Positions 27,166 to 35,330 of a DNA stretch of 64,000 bases are shown piece after piece. A program made the translations under genes and the position numbers. A model generated the notes under the pieces. That model made no database searches. It was not told the DNA's origin and was given only the letters and a program-made list of their open reading frames with translations. The first letter of the stretch is position 1; the number at the start of each line of letters is the position of its first letter. Source of the stretch: Lysobacter sp. K5869 (GTDB lineage Bacteria > Pseudomonadota > Gammaproteobacteria > Xanthomonadales > Xanthomonadaceae); NCBI RefSeq assembly GCF_018847975.1, contig NZ_CP072597.1:4999001-5063000 (forward strand), written 5' to 3'.

Positions 27166-27734
27166 ACCGGCCGCCCGGACTTTCCGCCGCCCGGCTGCAC
27201 GCCGCCGTGCGGGTGCGTTTCCAGGCTCACGCCCGCGCCGACCACATCGCCCGACGCGGTGACCTTGCCGTCAATCGACGCATCGCCCTTGATCGTGGTC
27301 GCCCCAAAGATCGTCACCGGGCCGTTGATGGTCAGCCCGCCATCGGCGGTCAGCGTGGCCGTGCCGCCGCCGGGCAGCGTCGCGGATAGCGCATGCGCCT
27401 CGTCGTCGTAGGCGATGACGGCGCCGTCGCTGTAGCGCGTTACATGCCGGCTAGGCGCATCGTCGGGCGACGGGTTCGCGTCGCTGTACTCGGAACACAA
27501 GATGAAACCGCCGGTCGTCTCGCCCTGCGGGCAAACGAGAATGACTTGCTCGCCGATGCTGGGTGGCGACCACACCGCCCGGCGACCGGCGCGGGCAGTG
27601 CCCCACTTGAGAAAGTCGGTCAGCAGATCGCCCGAGGCGACGCGGGCGCGTTTCCTTTTGTAATCAATTTCGGCAATGGTGCCGACGCGAATCATGTTCG
27701 CGAGTCGGCGAAGAAGGTCGGCGTTGCGTTGCAT
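27162..27734 (-). CDS. V: P2 gpV-like baseplate spike protein
   Basis: The protein has 190 residues from the ATG at 27734 (MQRNADLLRRLANMIRVGTIAEID), the P2-like start; a GTG at 27770 would add 12 residues and lies only 11 bases from a palindrome. It has the OB-fold (ARVASGDLLTDFLKWGTARAGRRAVWSPPSIGEQVIL), the repeated-strand beta helix (ADGGLTINGPVTIFGATTIKG) and a tip motif THPHGG, like the H-x-H metal site of P2 gpV. The spike punctures the outer membrane. It is the first gene of the tail operon V-W-FI-FII-E-T-U-D. Confidence 0.93.
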   Translation of the reverse strand: MQRNADLLRRLANMIRVGTIAEIDYKRKRARVASGDLLTDFLKWGTARAGRRAVWSPPSIGEQVILVCPQGETTGGFILCSEYSDANPSPDDAPSRHVTRYSDGAVIAYDDEAHALSATLPGGGTATLTADGGLTINGPVTIFGATTIKGDASIDGKVTASGDVVGAGVSLETHPHGGVQPGGGKSGRPV

Positions 27735-27780
27735 ACCGACAAGGATCGGGCGCACGTCCCGTGCGCTCACGAAAGCGCGA

Positions 27781-27801
27781 GGGTGTAAGCGGCTTACACC
27801 C
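27781..27801. promoter_or_regulatory. Palindrome upstream of V, candidate Ogr site
   Basis: GGGTGTAAGC (27781-27790) and GCTTACACCC (27792-27801) form a perfect 10-bp inverted repeat around one base, centred 57 bases upstream of the preferred V start. Related palindromes precede J and O/P. Ogr-type activators bind dyads upstream of late promoters, so this is a candidate activator site. If so, the V transcript would start very near the V start codon. The short spacer could also make it a terminator stem for the fibre genes, but no T run follows. Confidence 0.55.
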
Positions 27802-27818
27802 TGCGCTGTGCCGATGCG

Positions 27819-28442
27819 TTAGCCGTCCGAGGCGACGGTGCAAAAGAACTGCATTTGCTTGTCCATCCAAACGCGCCCGTCCTGCCGGCGGCGGATTTGG
27901 CCGCGCAGCGTCCGAGAGGCGGAGGCCGAACGCCCGCCGGACGCACTGACCGTCAAAGACACAAATCGCTCCTGAGTCAACGGCAACCATTGGTCGAGCG
28001 TGGCGTTTAGATAACCGCTGCTGCCGTTCTGAATCAGCGTAAACAGAATGTCGTAATCACCGGGCTTGGATCGCGTCCAAATGTTGGTGCCGCTGCCGCC
28101 GCCGGTTTCCGAACTCCAAAACGTCGTGCCGTCCGGTCGGAACGAGAATGCCGCGGTTGCCTTCGCGCTGTTCTTGCCCACGTCCGACGCGTTCAACCGG
28201 CCGCCCCATCCGCCGTCGCTCACATAGGACGCGGTGCCCTTGGCGGCCCACAGCCGCGCAACGTCTACGCCGCCGGTCCGCCGGCCCACGTCGGCGCGGA
28301 TGGTGCCGTACTGCGCGTGTGCATAGCGCAGCGGCGTCCCATCCGCACGGCGCAGAAACCCGGCGGTGGGCCCGTCGCCGATCACGTCGGGCTCGAACAG
28401 GTCATCAAAATCCACACCGCCGCTACGGTGGCCGCTCGCCAT
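27819..28442 (-). CDS. Phage tail-fibre-associated protein, unknown
   Basis: The 207-residue protein's ATG overlaps the H stop (TAATG). It is Gly/Ser/Thr-rich and strand-forming (GRRTGGVDVARLWAAKGTASYV, FWSSETGGGSGTNIWTRSKPGDYDILFTLIQNGSSG, then ERFVSLTVSASGG). This looks like a virion surface protein rather than a cytoplasmic assembly chaperone. It occupies the position of P2 gene G downstream of fibre gene H but shows no gpG-like motif. It could be a receptor-binding or fibre-decorating protein. Confidence 0.7.
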   Translation of the reverse strand: MASGHRSGGVDFDDLFEPDVIGDGPTAGFLRRADGTPLRYAHAQYGTIRADVGRRTGGVDVARLWAAKGTASYVSDGGWGGRLNASDVGKNSAKATAAFSFRPDGTTFWSSETGGGSGTNIWTRSKPGDYDILFTLIQNGSSGYLNATLDQWLPLTQERFVSLTVSASGGRSASASRTLRGQIRRRQDGRVWMDKQMQFFCTVASDG

Positions 28443-30247
28443 TAAGCGGCCTCCGCGTCAGGCGCGATGCGTTCGCGCAGCGCGTCCAGTTCGCGCGCGA
28501 GCGCGTCCAGGCGGTCCCGCACGCTCGCAAGCTCCGCGCGGTCGGCGCGGGCGTTCGCGGCGAGTTGCTGCACGCTTACGATGACCGGCGGCAGCAGTTG
28601 CGAATACTGCACCGTTCCATACGACTGACCGTCGATGACCACGCCGTCATCGTTGACCGCTTCGGGGATCACGCCGCGCAACTGCTCGGACAGCACGAAC
28701 AGGCGCAGACGGCCGTCGCGGTTGTAGAAGTCGCGATAGCGGCCGATCCGGGTCACGATCCGTTCGACCTCGGGCAAGCCGTAAGGCAGCGGCTTCAAAT
28801 CCCGCTTGAGCCGATACGACGATCCGTCGTCAAAACCGCCGTTGGCGATGATCGCGCCCCACGGCGTGATCGTCGCAATGTCGCCGGCGCCGTTGTGGAA
28901 TGCGATCCGATCCGACCGGCCGTAGATCGCCCAACTACGTCCGGAATCGCGGTCGGTTAGGTAATAGGCCGCGCTACCGCCGGTCATGTGCAGAAAGCCC
29001 GGCGTCGGAGTGTTAAGGCTCGGCTTCGTATTCGGGTTGAAGTTGCCGCCGTGCCACATATCGAAGCGGTTGCCGGTGTTGGCCCACAGCGCGAGCGTGG
29101 TTCCGCCTTCGTAGACCAGGGCGACGGCATCGGCGCCGGAACGATGGAATCCCAGCCGGGGGAAGCTGGTGTTCATCGTCTTCAGTTCGATATGGCCGGT
29201 GTTGTACGCGCTGCCGTCCGGCGGCGGATTGTCGCGGGTCAGCAACAGGCGGCCATAGATTTCGCCGCCGCTGGTGCTGACCTTTGCGGCCAAGGTCGAT
29301 TCCAAACCGCTGACGCGGGCAATCGGCAGCGACGGCACGCGCTCCACCGCCAACACGCCGGACGTGATGGCGCTGGCCGAGTGTTCGTGCGGATCGGGCT
29401 TGTAGCTGGGCGGCTTGTTTCGCACCTCATCGAAGGTCGGATGCTGGCTCGCGGTGTCGGGCACGCCGTCCAGATCGGCCCAGGCGTGGCGATGCTTCTT
29501 CGCCGTGAACTCGCCGGGGACGTTGGTCAGGTTGCCGAAGTCGCGGTAATACGCGCCGTGTTCGCCGTCGAGCTTGTCCGCGTCCAGCCCCTTTCCGGCG
29601 CCTTCGTCGCGTACCGCGGCATTGCCCAGGCCCAAGGCCGCACGCAGCAGCAGCGCGCTAGCGGCGCTCAGGATCGACTTCACGAACGGCGACGGCGCCG
29701 ACTCGCCCAGGCGCGCATCCATCGCCACGCGCACGCCGTCCGGGGTCACGGCGCGGGTGCGGTCGGTGCCGGCGGCCGCTTCGATGCGGTCGGCCAGCTC
29801 CACCACGCCTTGCACCGTCTCGGTGGCCGGCGGGTTCAACCATACGGTATCGCCGAACACCAGTTGCGACACGTCGATGCGCTGAAACCGAACGTCGGCG
29901 GTCAGCAGCAGCGACACGGCCGCATCCTTGTTCATCAGCACGTCGGGATGACTGTAGACAGCGAACAGCGTGCCGTCGTCCAGGTACAGGCCGAACGCGC
30001 GGATGCTGTAGGACTCGGGGCCGTCGTCGCGGATCGACAGGTGCAACGTGTCCTTGGCGACCGCCGCGCCGCCGAACGTGGTCAGGCGCTTGAACTCGCC
30101 CGGCAGGGTCACCAGGCCGGGCGCAGCGGCGAACGTCGCCGCCGACAGGCCGATATGGGTCAGGCTTACGGCGCGGGTGCCGGTGTTGGCCGGGTTCACC
30201 AGGGCGCGAAAGCCGGCATCGGTGACGGTGATGAAAAGGCCGCTCAC
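28442..30247 (-). CDS. H: P2 gpH-like tail fibre with S74 chaperone end
   Basis: The protein has 601 residues from a GTG at 30247 that overlaps the I stop (GTGA). The N-terminal part is the P2 gpH collar domain (VTDAGFRALVNPANTGTRAVSLTHIGLSAATF). A repetitive fibre follows (KLDGEHGAYYRDFGNLTNVP, then HRHAWADLDGVPD). The C-terminus has the peptidase S74 signature: SSYRLK, with Ser476 and Lys481, then LRLFVLSEQLRGVIPEAV. In phages that have it, the S74 domain trimerises the fibre and is then cleaved off. P2 gpH has no S74 domain, so receptor specificity here is probably different. Confidence 0.9.
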   Translation of the reverse strand: MSGLFITVTDAGFRALVNPANTGTRAVSLTHIGLSAATFAAAPGLVTLPGEFKRLTTFGGAAVAKDTLHLSIRDDGPESYSIRAFGLYLDDGTLFAVYSHPDVLMNKDAAVSLLLTADVRFQRIDVSQLVFGDTVWLNPPATETVQGVVELADRIEAAAGTDRTRAVTPDGVRVAMDARLGESAPSPFVKSILSAASALLLRAALGLGNAAVRDEGAGKGLDADKLDGEHGAYYRDFGNLTNVPGEFTAKKHRHAWADLDGVPDTASQHPTFDEVRNKPPSYKPDPHEHSASAITSGVLAVERVPSLPIARVSGLESTLAAKVSTSGGEIYGRLLLTRDNPPPDGSAYNTGHIELKTMNTSFPRLGFHRSGADAVALVYEGGTTLALWANTGNRFDMWHGGNFNPNTKPSLNTPTPGFLHMTGGSAAYYLTDRDSGRSWAIYGRSDRIAFHNGAGDIATITPWGAIIANGGFDDGSSYRLKRDLKPLPYGLPEVERIVTRIGRYRDFYNRDGRLRLFVLSEQLRGVIPEAVNDDGVVIDGQSYGTVQYSQLLPPVIVSVQQLAANARADRAELASVRDRLDALARELDALRERIAPDAEAA

Positions 30248-30810
30248 GGGCTGGGGATCTCCTGGGGTTCGATGGCAGTCAACTGGATGCGGCGGTACGC
30301 GGCGGCGCGGCCGGCGGCAACGACGCCGACGCCGCCCGACGCGTAAGCGCCTTGGGTGAACGTGAAGTGGCTTCGCACGGGCTTGGTGCGCTCGATTTCC
30401 GCAATCACGTCGGCGATGAATTCCGAAGTCGGCGGCGCGCCGCCGTCGCCGGCTACGGTGAGGTTTACGTCGAAGGTGTGCGGGCGCCCCTTGGGCTCCA
30501 TCTGCCACCACTCGCGCAGCACCACGGCGCCGCCAAACGCGGCGACGACCTCGCGCACGCTTTGCGCCGTGCCCTTGCGCCGCTGAATCTGGGTCGCGGC
30601 CTGCACGCGCGCACGCTTGACGTGTTCGGGCCAGTACGGTTTCCATGAATCAATCGAGCGTTCCCAGGCCAGCCACGGCAGCGTTTTGAGCGGGCAGCGC
30701 ATCGGGTCGCGCAGCTCGCGCAACGGGATCGGCACGGACGCAATGGCGGCGTTCGTGGTCGCCAAGGCGCGCATCAGCTTTGATGCGTTCGGCGGCAATA
30801 GCTCACTCAT
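30244..30810 (-). CDS. I: P2 gpI-like baseplate protein
   Basis: The protein has 188 residues from the ATG at 30810 (MSELLPPNASKLMRALATTN), overlapping J by eight bases. ELLPPNAS..ERALA, followed by IPLRELRDPMRCPLKTLPWLAWERSIDSW, is the gpI signature (P..LP.LAW..SVD.W). P2 gpI has 176 residues. It belongs to the baseplate wedge with J and W. Confidence 0.94.
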   Translation of the reverse strand: MSELLPPNASKLMRALATTNAAIASVPIPLRELRDPMRCPLKTLPWLAWERSIDSWKPYWPEHVKRARVQAATQIQRRKGTAQSVREVVAAFGGAVVLREWWQMEPKGRPHTFDVNLTVAGDGGAPPTSEFIADVIAEIERTKPVRSHFTFTQGAYASGGVGVVAAGRAAAYRRIQLTAIEPQEIPSP

Positions 30811-31693
30811 CGATGCCGCCCACGCGAACATCAACGAGCGTGCAGTGCGCGGCCTGGGTCCGATCGATCACAACGTCTGCGCTCGGTGCGTGCAGTTCCA
30901 CGCGCTGCACGCCCTCGGAGTGCAACACCGAATAGAGACCCGATTGCGGTACGTCACGGCCGAGACGGTGAGATTCCTCAACGTAGCGGCGCAGGCGGCG
31001 CAACGATTCCTCAATGACCAGCGAGGAATCTGGCCCAGCGTAGGTGTAGACCGTCGCGCGAACCTCGAACGGCACGATGCGCGCCGACTGCACTATCACG
31101 TAGTCGGTGAGCGGACGGATGCGGTCATCGGTTAGCACGCGCTCAACCGCTCGCACCAGTGCGGGCGACGCGGTGCCGTCGCCTTGACGCGCGAGGACCG
31201 TCACCAGCACTTCGCCCGGCGCAGGACTAGTCGCACTGGCGTCCAACACGTCGGGGTCCGCGCTCAGTGCGTGGAAGATATAGGCGCCTTCGGGGCCGGC
31301 CACCGAGAAACCTTCCGGCGCAAGTTGGATGCGACGGCGAAAATCCGCATCGCTCTCCATCGTCGGCGGCACGCCGCGCTGCGGGTCGCCGGGCTCGATG
31401 ACGTAGCGCAGCAGATTGTCGCGGGCGGCGATGTGGTCCAGATCGGCGCCGACCGCGTACGCGAGCATGCCGGCCTTTGCCGCGTCGTTGACGCGCTGGC
31501 GCCAGCCGATTTCACGATAGGCGTTTTCCTGCAGCAAGATCATTGCAGGATCGGAGTCGGTCAGTTCGGTGTGCGCAGGGAATCGCTTGCGGAACTCCGC
31601 GACGCGTTCGGCCAGGATGGTTTCGTATTCCAGCGGCTCAACCACCAACGGCGGCGGCAGGCGGGACAAATCAACAGCGGTAAACGTGGACAC
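30803..31693 (-). CDS. J: P2 gpJ-like baseplate protein
   Basis: The protein has 296 residues from a GTG at 31693 (VSTFTAVDLSRLPPPLVVEPLEYETIL). The segments AVDLSRLPPP, DSDPAMILLQENAYREIGWRQRVNDAAKA and DLDHIAA are the gpJ/Mu gp47 baseplate signature. P2 gpJ has 302 residues. It is the first gene of a leftward J-I-H-fibre operon. A 75-bp leader separates it from the centre of the palindrome at 31760. Confidence 0.93.
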   Translation of the reverse strand: MSTFTAVDLSRLPPPLVVEPLEYETILAERVAEFRKRFPAHTELTDSDPAMILLQENAYREIGWRQRVNDAAKAGMLAYAVGADLDHIAARDNLLRYVIEPGDPQRGVPPTMESDADFRRRIQLAPEGFSVAGPEGAYIFHALSADPDVLDASATSPAPGEVLVTVLARQGDGTASPALVRAVERVLTDDRIRPLTDYVIVQSARIVPFEVRATVYTYAGPDSSLVIEESLRRLRRYVEESHRLGRDVPQSGLYSVLHSEGVQRVELHAPSADVVIDRTQAAHCTLVDVRVGGIDE

Positions 31694-31759
31694 GCGCAGT
31701 TCCGTTTGAACTGCGGTCAGGCTCGCGCGCGCACGACAATTCACGCAGGGATTGCAAGC

Positions 31760-31776
31760 GTGTAAGCGCGTTTCAC
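31760..31776. promoter_or_regulatory. Palindrome upstream of J, candidate Ogr site
   Basis: GTGTAAGCGCGTTTCAC is an imperfect dyad (five of six arm positions) closely related to those before V and between O and P. Its centre is 75 bases upstream of the J start. A second perfect dyad, GTCTCA-TTACG-TGAGAC (31779-31795), lies right beside it, between J and the rightward unknown gene at 31837, and may serve that gene or terminate transcription. Confidence 0.55.
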
Positions 31777-31836
31777 GGTCTCATTACGTGAGACGGCAGA
31801 GCGTAGACTCCCGCCGTAGTGCCCGAGCGGTGACCT

Positions 31837-32304
31837 ATGCGCCAAGAGCCGCGCAACCCCTATCTAGAATCCGACCTGCTCGACCTTCACGACCTGTTGA
31901 TGAAGCGTGCGAGGGAGCTAGGCGAGCGCGTAAAGCGGACACCGCAGCAACGCGAGGAATTGGTGCGCGATACGACGTGGTTGCTGTGCGCAGCCGCCAA
32001 TGCGATTGACGCGAGCGAATACATGCCGGGCCACCCTGAGCATTCCTCGGCGCACGACCGTAAAGCATTGCCCAGCGCTTTCATGGAATGGCATCTGGCC
32101 CACGTCCGCAATTCGCGATGGCGCACCTATCTGCGCGCGGCGGATTTCATGCTGGGCAAGAACCGCAACGCGTGGCGCGAGGACGTGCGGATTGAGGGAA
32201 TGAAGCCCGACGACCTTGCGGCCCGAGACGACGACGGATTAGCGGCCGTCCTGGCTGAACTGGCGAAGCTGCCGTATTGGGGATACCGGCGCCGGGTGAA
32301 ATGA
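31837..32304 (+). CDS. Accessory prophage protein, unknown
   Basis: The 155-residue protein is encoded against the direction of the surrounding late genes. It is helical and charged (YLESDLLDLHDLLMKRARELGERVKRTPQQREELVRDTTWLL, then DDGLAAVLAELAKLPYWGYRRRVK), with no signal peptide or membrane segment. I do not recognise the family. Its opposite orientation, its location at the S/J junction and its own upstream dyad fit a moron expressed from the prophage. Confidence 0.65.
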   Translation: MRQEPRNPYLESDLLDLHDLLMKRARELGERVKRTPQQREELVRDTTWLLCAAANAIDASEYMPGHPEHSSAHDRKALPSAFMEWHLAHVRNSRWRTYLRAADFMLGKNRNAWREDVRIEGMKPDDLAARDDDGLAAVLAELAKLPYWGYRRRVK

Positions 32305-32433
32305 CCGCCCCGCCGCGAGGCGGCAAAAAACTTTGGTCAAAAACAGGTAATTCCCAAGCGGGTCGCCGCCGCGCACGATGGCCCCGCCAGTGAGGCAACC
32401 CCGCCCGCAAGGGCATTAACCGGAACCGACAAC

Positions 32434-33240
32434 ATGAACGATGTGACCCGCGAATCGTATGTCATAGAAGACGCCCCCAAACTCGCCGATCTCATGCGGC
32501 GCGTAGACATGCCCAAAAGCGGCGGGGGTTTCAAGCCGCCCGCAAGCCTCCGCGCGGCAAACGTGTTGCTCGGCGCCTTGATCGTTCTGCACTTCCTGAT
32601 GGTCTTGTGCGGTCTGGCGGTCGTTGTCGTCGGCGGCGCACTGATTGAACCCGCCCGCCACGTGGGCCTCGCGTTGTTTGGGCTGGTCGTGGTCGTAATT
32701 GTCGCTTTGGGGCTGATCGGCCTCGTCGCATTCGTGCGTGTCTCGGCCGACTTCGTCGCTAGAGGGCTCGGTCCCGGCTATGCGGCTCGCGTTGATCGCG
32801 CTTGGGCCGTTGAGTCGGCGTTGATCGCCTATCTCGCGGATCGCTATCCCCTGGCGACGCTCGAGCGCTTGCGCCGCCGGATCAAAACGGAACTCGATGC
32901 GGTGACGCAACGCATGACGCTGGCGGTCGTGGTCGCAGGCGTGGCGGCAGCGTTGGAAAAGCTCGGGCCGGGAACCGTTGCATTCAGCGATACGTGGTCC
33001 TTCGTGACCGCAGGCTATGCCGCTGCGGCAGGCGCTGGGCTCGGCGCGTTGCTGCTCGCCTCGGTGCGCGAAACGCTGCAACGGTTGGAGTACGTCGTGG
33101 GTGAAGCGGTGGAACGCGCAAAGGCGCCGCCGCCGGTCGTCAATGCTGGCGCCAATTCCGCCGCGTCGGTGGAAGGCTCGCAACAGCCGACGAACGTCGT
33201 TCCGCTGCGCGCACACGATGCCGGCCAGTCGGCCAAATGA
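32434..33240 (+). CDS. Accessory prophage membrane protein, unknown
   Basis: The protein has 268 residues from the ATG at 32434. Two strong membrane helices (about 43-70 and 75-105) follow a soluble start, and two weaker ones lie around 165-180 and 190-212. The C-terminal tail is polar (VVNAGANSAASVEGSQQPTN). It has the same orientation as the unknown gene upstream, 129 bases away. A superinfection-exclusion or other envelope role is conceivable from topology and context, but no motif supports it. Confidence 0.65.
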   Translation: MNDVTRESYVIEDAPKLADLMRRVDMPKSGGGFKPPASLRAANVLLGALIVLHFLMVLCGLAVVVVGGALIEPARHVGLALFGLVVVVIVALGLIGLVAFVRVSADFVARGLGPGYAARVDRAWAVESALIAYLADRYPLATLERLRRRIKTELDAVTQRMTLAVVVAGVAAALEKLGPGTVAFSDTWSFVTAGYAAAAGAGLGALLLASVRETLQRLEYVVGEAVERAKAPPPVVNAGANSAASVEGSQQPTNVVPLRAHDAGQSAK

Positions 33241-33265
33241 ACAGCGTTGGATTGCAAAAACAAAA

Positions 33266-33299
33266 GAGGCGAACCCGGCACTAGGGCCGGGTTCGCCTC
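33266..33299 (-). terminator. Rho-independent terminator of the small lipoprotein gene
   Basis: GAGGCGAACCCGGC (33266-33279) pairs perfectly with GCCGGGTTCGCCTC (33286-33299) around a six-base loop. Reading leftward, the stem is followed by TTTTGTTTTTG, a good minus-strand terminator tail. It also marks the end of the rightward membrane protein gene, 25 bases away. Confidence 0.88.
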
Positions 33300-33312
33300 G
33301 GGGGCATTCGGT

Positions 33313-33474
33313 TCAAAGGTTGAAATGCGACGTAGGCGCGGGAGCGGATTGCACATGTCCGCCACTCGCACCCGACTGCCCCCGGAGCGGCAGCAATTCA
33401 GTCGGCTGCGTGCAGGCGGTGAGCGACAGGACGGCAGCGAAGATGACAGCGGTCAGCATGCGACGGTATTTCAT
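33313..33474 (-). CDS. Small prophage lipoprotein (53 residues)
   Basis: The minus strand reads ATG at 33474, then MKYRRMLTAVIFAAVLSLTA followed by Cys-Thr-Gln-Pro. This is a basic start, a hydrophobic stretch and an L-T-A-C lipobox with Cys21, giving a mature chain of about 33 residues ending SHFNL. GGAG (complement of CTCC at 33484-33487) lies nine bases upstream of the ATG. The gene is followed directly by a strong terminator, so it is a compact stand-alone unit. Small phage lipoproteins often alter the host surface or exclude other phages; the function here is unknown. Confidence 0.75.
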   Translation of the reverse strand: MKYRRMLTAVIFAAVLSLTACTQPTELLPLRGQSGASGGHVQSAPAPTSHFNL

Positions 33475-33553
33475 GGCGCGATTCTCCGTTGTGGTGATCG
33501 AGACTGATTGAGAATCGCCGATGTGTATGCGACTTGCGTTGCATTACACACGC

Positions 33554-35233
33554 TCAGGGCATGGCTTCGGCGTGCTCTCCATGCCCCGTGACCCGGCCGC
33601 GCCCCTCTCGCTTGCTAGCATAGAGCGCGCTATCGGCGCGTTCCAGCAGTTCGGAAACGGGCTCGTAGTTCTTCAATTGGGCGACACCTACGCTTAAATT
33701 CGCGGCAATTCGCTTGTCCTCGATGGCGATGGGACTGTCGGCGATGGCGCGTCGCAACTGCTCGGCCTGCCTGACGGCTTCGGCCAAGGTGGCGTTGGGG
33801 AGGACCACCACCATTTCATCGCCGCCGTACCGACCTAGTACGTCCTGGGAGCGCAGTCGGTTACGCAATCGCTTCGCGACGATCCGCAAGACCTCATCGC
33901 CTGTCGCGTGACCGTATTCGTCGTTTATGGATTTGAATCGATCAACGTCGATGAATGCAACGCACAACGGGTCGCCGCTGCCATGCGATTGCGCCACGCT
34001 AAGCGCTATGGCTTCTTCCAACGCCGGCCGGGTCAGCACGCCGGTCAACCCGTCGTAAGTGGCCCGTTGGCGCGCGGCGTCCCGGTCGTCACGAAGCTGG
34101 TGCAGCTTGTAATTGAGACCGACGAACAGCCCCATCCCACCGAACGTTATCGCCGCCGGATACCCGTATTGAATCCACTCGTAGGGCGGCCACCAATGTT
34201 GCAGGCCGCCAATCTTGACGAATAGCACGACCATGAGCGGCGCCCATGACCCCAACAGAATGAACGCTTCACGCTGCCGGCGGTAAACCGCTTTGGTGCC
34301 GGCGGCGATGACCGTCGCCATCACGCACAGCAAAACCAGATTGCCGACCGTGGCGGTATGTCGCCACACCTTGAACAGCGAGACCGCGACGACGGCGCCG
34401 AGGATGTAGCTGCATACGTTCAATATCCGCGCGGCGCGGACCTGGGTCATCGGCAGGTTCAAATAGAACATCAGAAACCGCACGCTCGCCAGCACGGCAA
34501 CGGTGTTCAATAGGATGTTCGTTCGCCGATCTGTCGCGAATGCGGCGAGCCAATCATTGGAACGAAAGTCGCCGCCTTCAATCGCGAGGCTGATCGTTTG
34601 CGCCAGGAGCGTCGCCGCCAAGTAGGCGTAGCCGCGTTGCCGTAGCGAAAAGGCATGACCGAGCGCCAGCGCCGCAACCAGCCCAAGCGCGGTCAACACC
34701 GACGTGCGGATGCGGTTATAGCTGTCGTCCTGGCGGTAAACCTCGCGCAGCGGCAGAACGGAAAATTCCGAAGGGATGCGGCCTAATGACGTAATACGAA
34801 CAAAGATCGAATCGCCGCGCCGCAGCCCATTAGGCAACGGCACCACATGCAACAGCGCGGAATGGGTCAAGTCGCTATCGGGTCCGTACATGGACCGGCG
34901 CACGGCAACGGCATCGCCCGGCCGCCACACTTCAAGCTGTTTGAAATACGGCTGGGTCATGACCAACTGCGGCGAGTCGTCCGACGCTATGTCGCGCGTC
35001 GCCGTCAAGCGCCACCATCGCGGATCACGGTCATCTAAGAGGACGGACGTTGATCGCGTGCGCTTGAATTTCACGCTCGCTTGCGCTGACTTCACAAACT
35101 CGGGCGATTGGTCGCGCGCTTCTTCGGGATACTCGGCCAGCACGAACGGTGGCGATGGCATAGCCCATGCGGTCACCAGCGTGACCAGCAATAGCGCAGC
35201 GATATGGAAAGCCCAGCGCGTGTAACGGTCCAT
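33554..35233 (-). CDS. Membrane diguanylate cyclase (7TM-DISM-like sensor, GGDEF)
   Basis: The protein has 559 residues from the ATG at 35233 (MDRYTRWAFHIAALLLV). A signal-anchor is followed by a ~150-residue periplasmic domain (DDRDPRWWRLTATRDIASDDSPQLV), then about seven membrane helices and a GGDEF domain (YDGLTGVLTRPALEEAI, then FIDVDRFKSINDEYGHATGDEVL). The active motif is GGDEM (470-474), with Met for Phe, and the product-inhibition site RSQD (461-464) is correctly spaced. The enzyme should make cyclic di-GMP, so the prophage may alter host motility or biofilm. It lies between S and the lipoprotein in the late-gene direction. Confidence 0.92.
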   Translation of the reverse strand: MDRYTRWAFHIAALLLVTLVTAWAMPSPPFVLAEYPEEARDQSPEFVKSAQASVKFKRTRSTSVLLDDRDPRWWRLTATRDIASDDSPQLVMTQPYFKQLEVWRPGDAVAVRRSMYGPDSDLTHSALLHVVPLPNGLRRGDSIFVRITSLGRIPSEFSVLPLREVYRQDDSYNRIRTSVLTALGLVAALALGHAFSLRQRGYAYLAATLLAQTISLAIEGGDFRSNDWLAAFATDRRTNILLNTVAVLASVRFLMFYLNLPMTQVRAARILNVCSYILGAVVAVSLFKVWRHTATVGNLVLLCVMATVIAAGTKAVYRRQREAFILLGSWAPLMVVLFVKIGGLQHWWPPYEWIQYGYPAAITFGGMGLFVGLNYKLHQLRDDRDAARQRATYDGLTGVLTRPALEEAIALSVAQSHGSGDPLCVAFIDVDRFKSINDEYGHATGDEVLRIVAKRLRNRLRSQDVLGRYGGDEMVVVLPNATLAEAVRQAEQLRRAIADSPIAIEDKRIAANLSVGVAQLKNYEPVSELLERADSALYASKREGRGRVTGHGEHAEAMP

Positions 35234-35330
35234 GTTGTGCCCCTGTCTCACCTCGCGAGAATACCGCCGGGCCTGGGGCGGCGTCGGCGGTCGGGGTGAT
35301 GCCCTTCCGGGGGAACTGTGCGGGGCGTCG

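Noticed and set aside
33247-33507. Small plus-strand frames over 33247-33507
   Set aside because: They cross a terminator stem; the minus strand has a better gene here, with lipobox and ribosome site.
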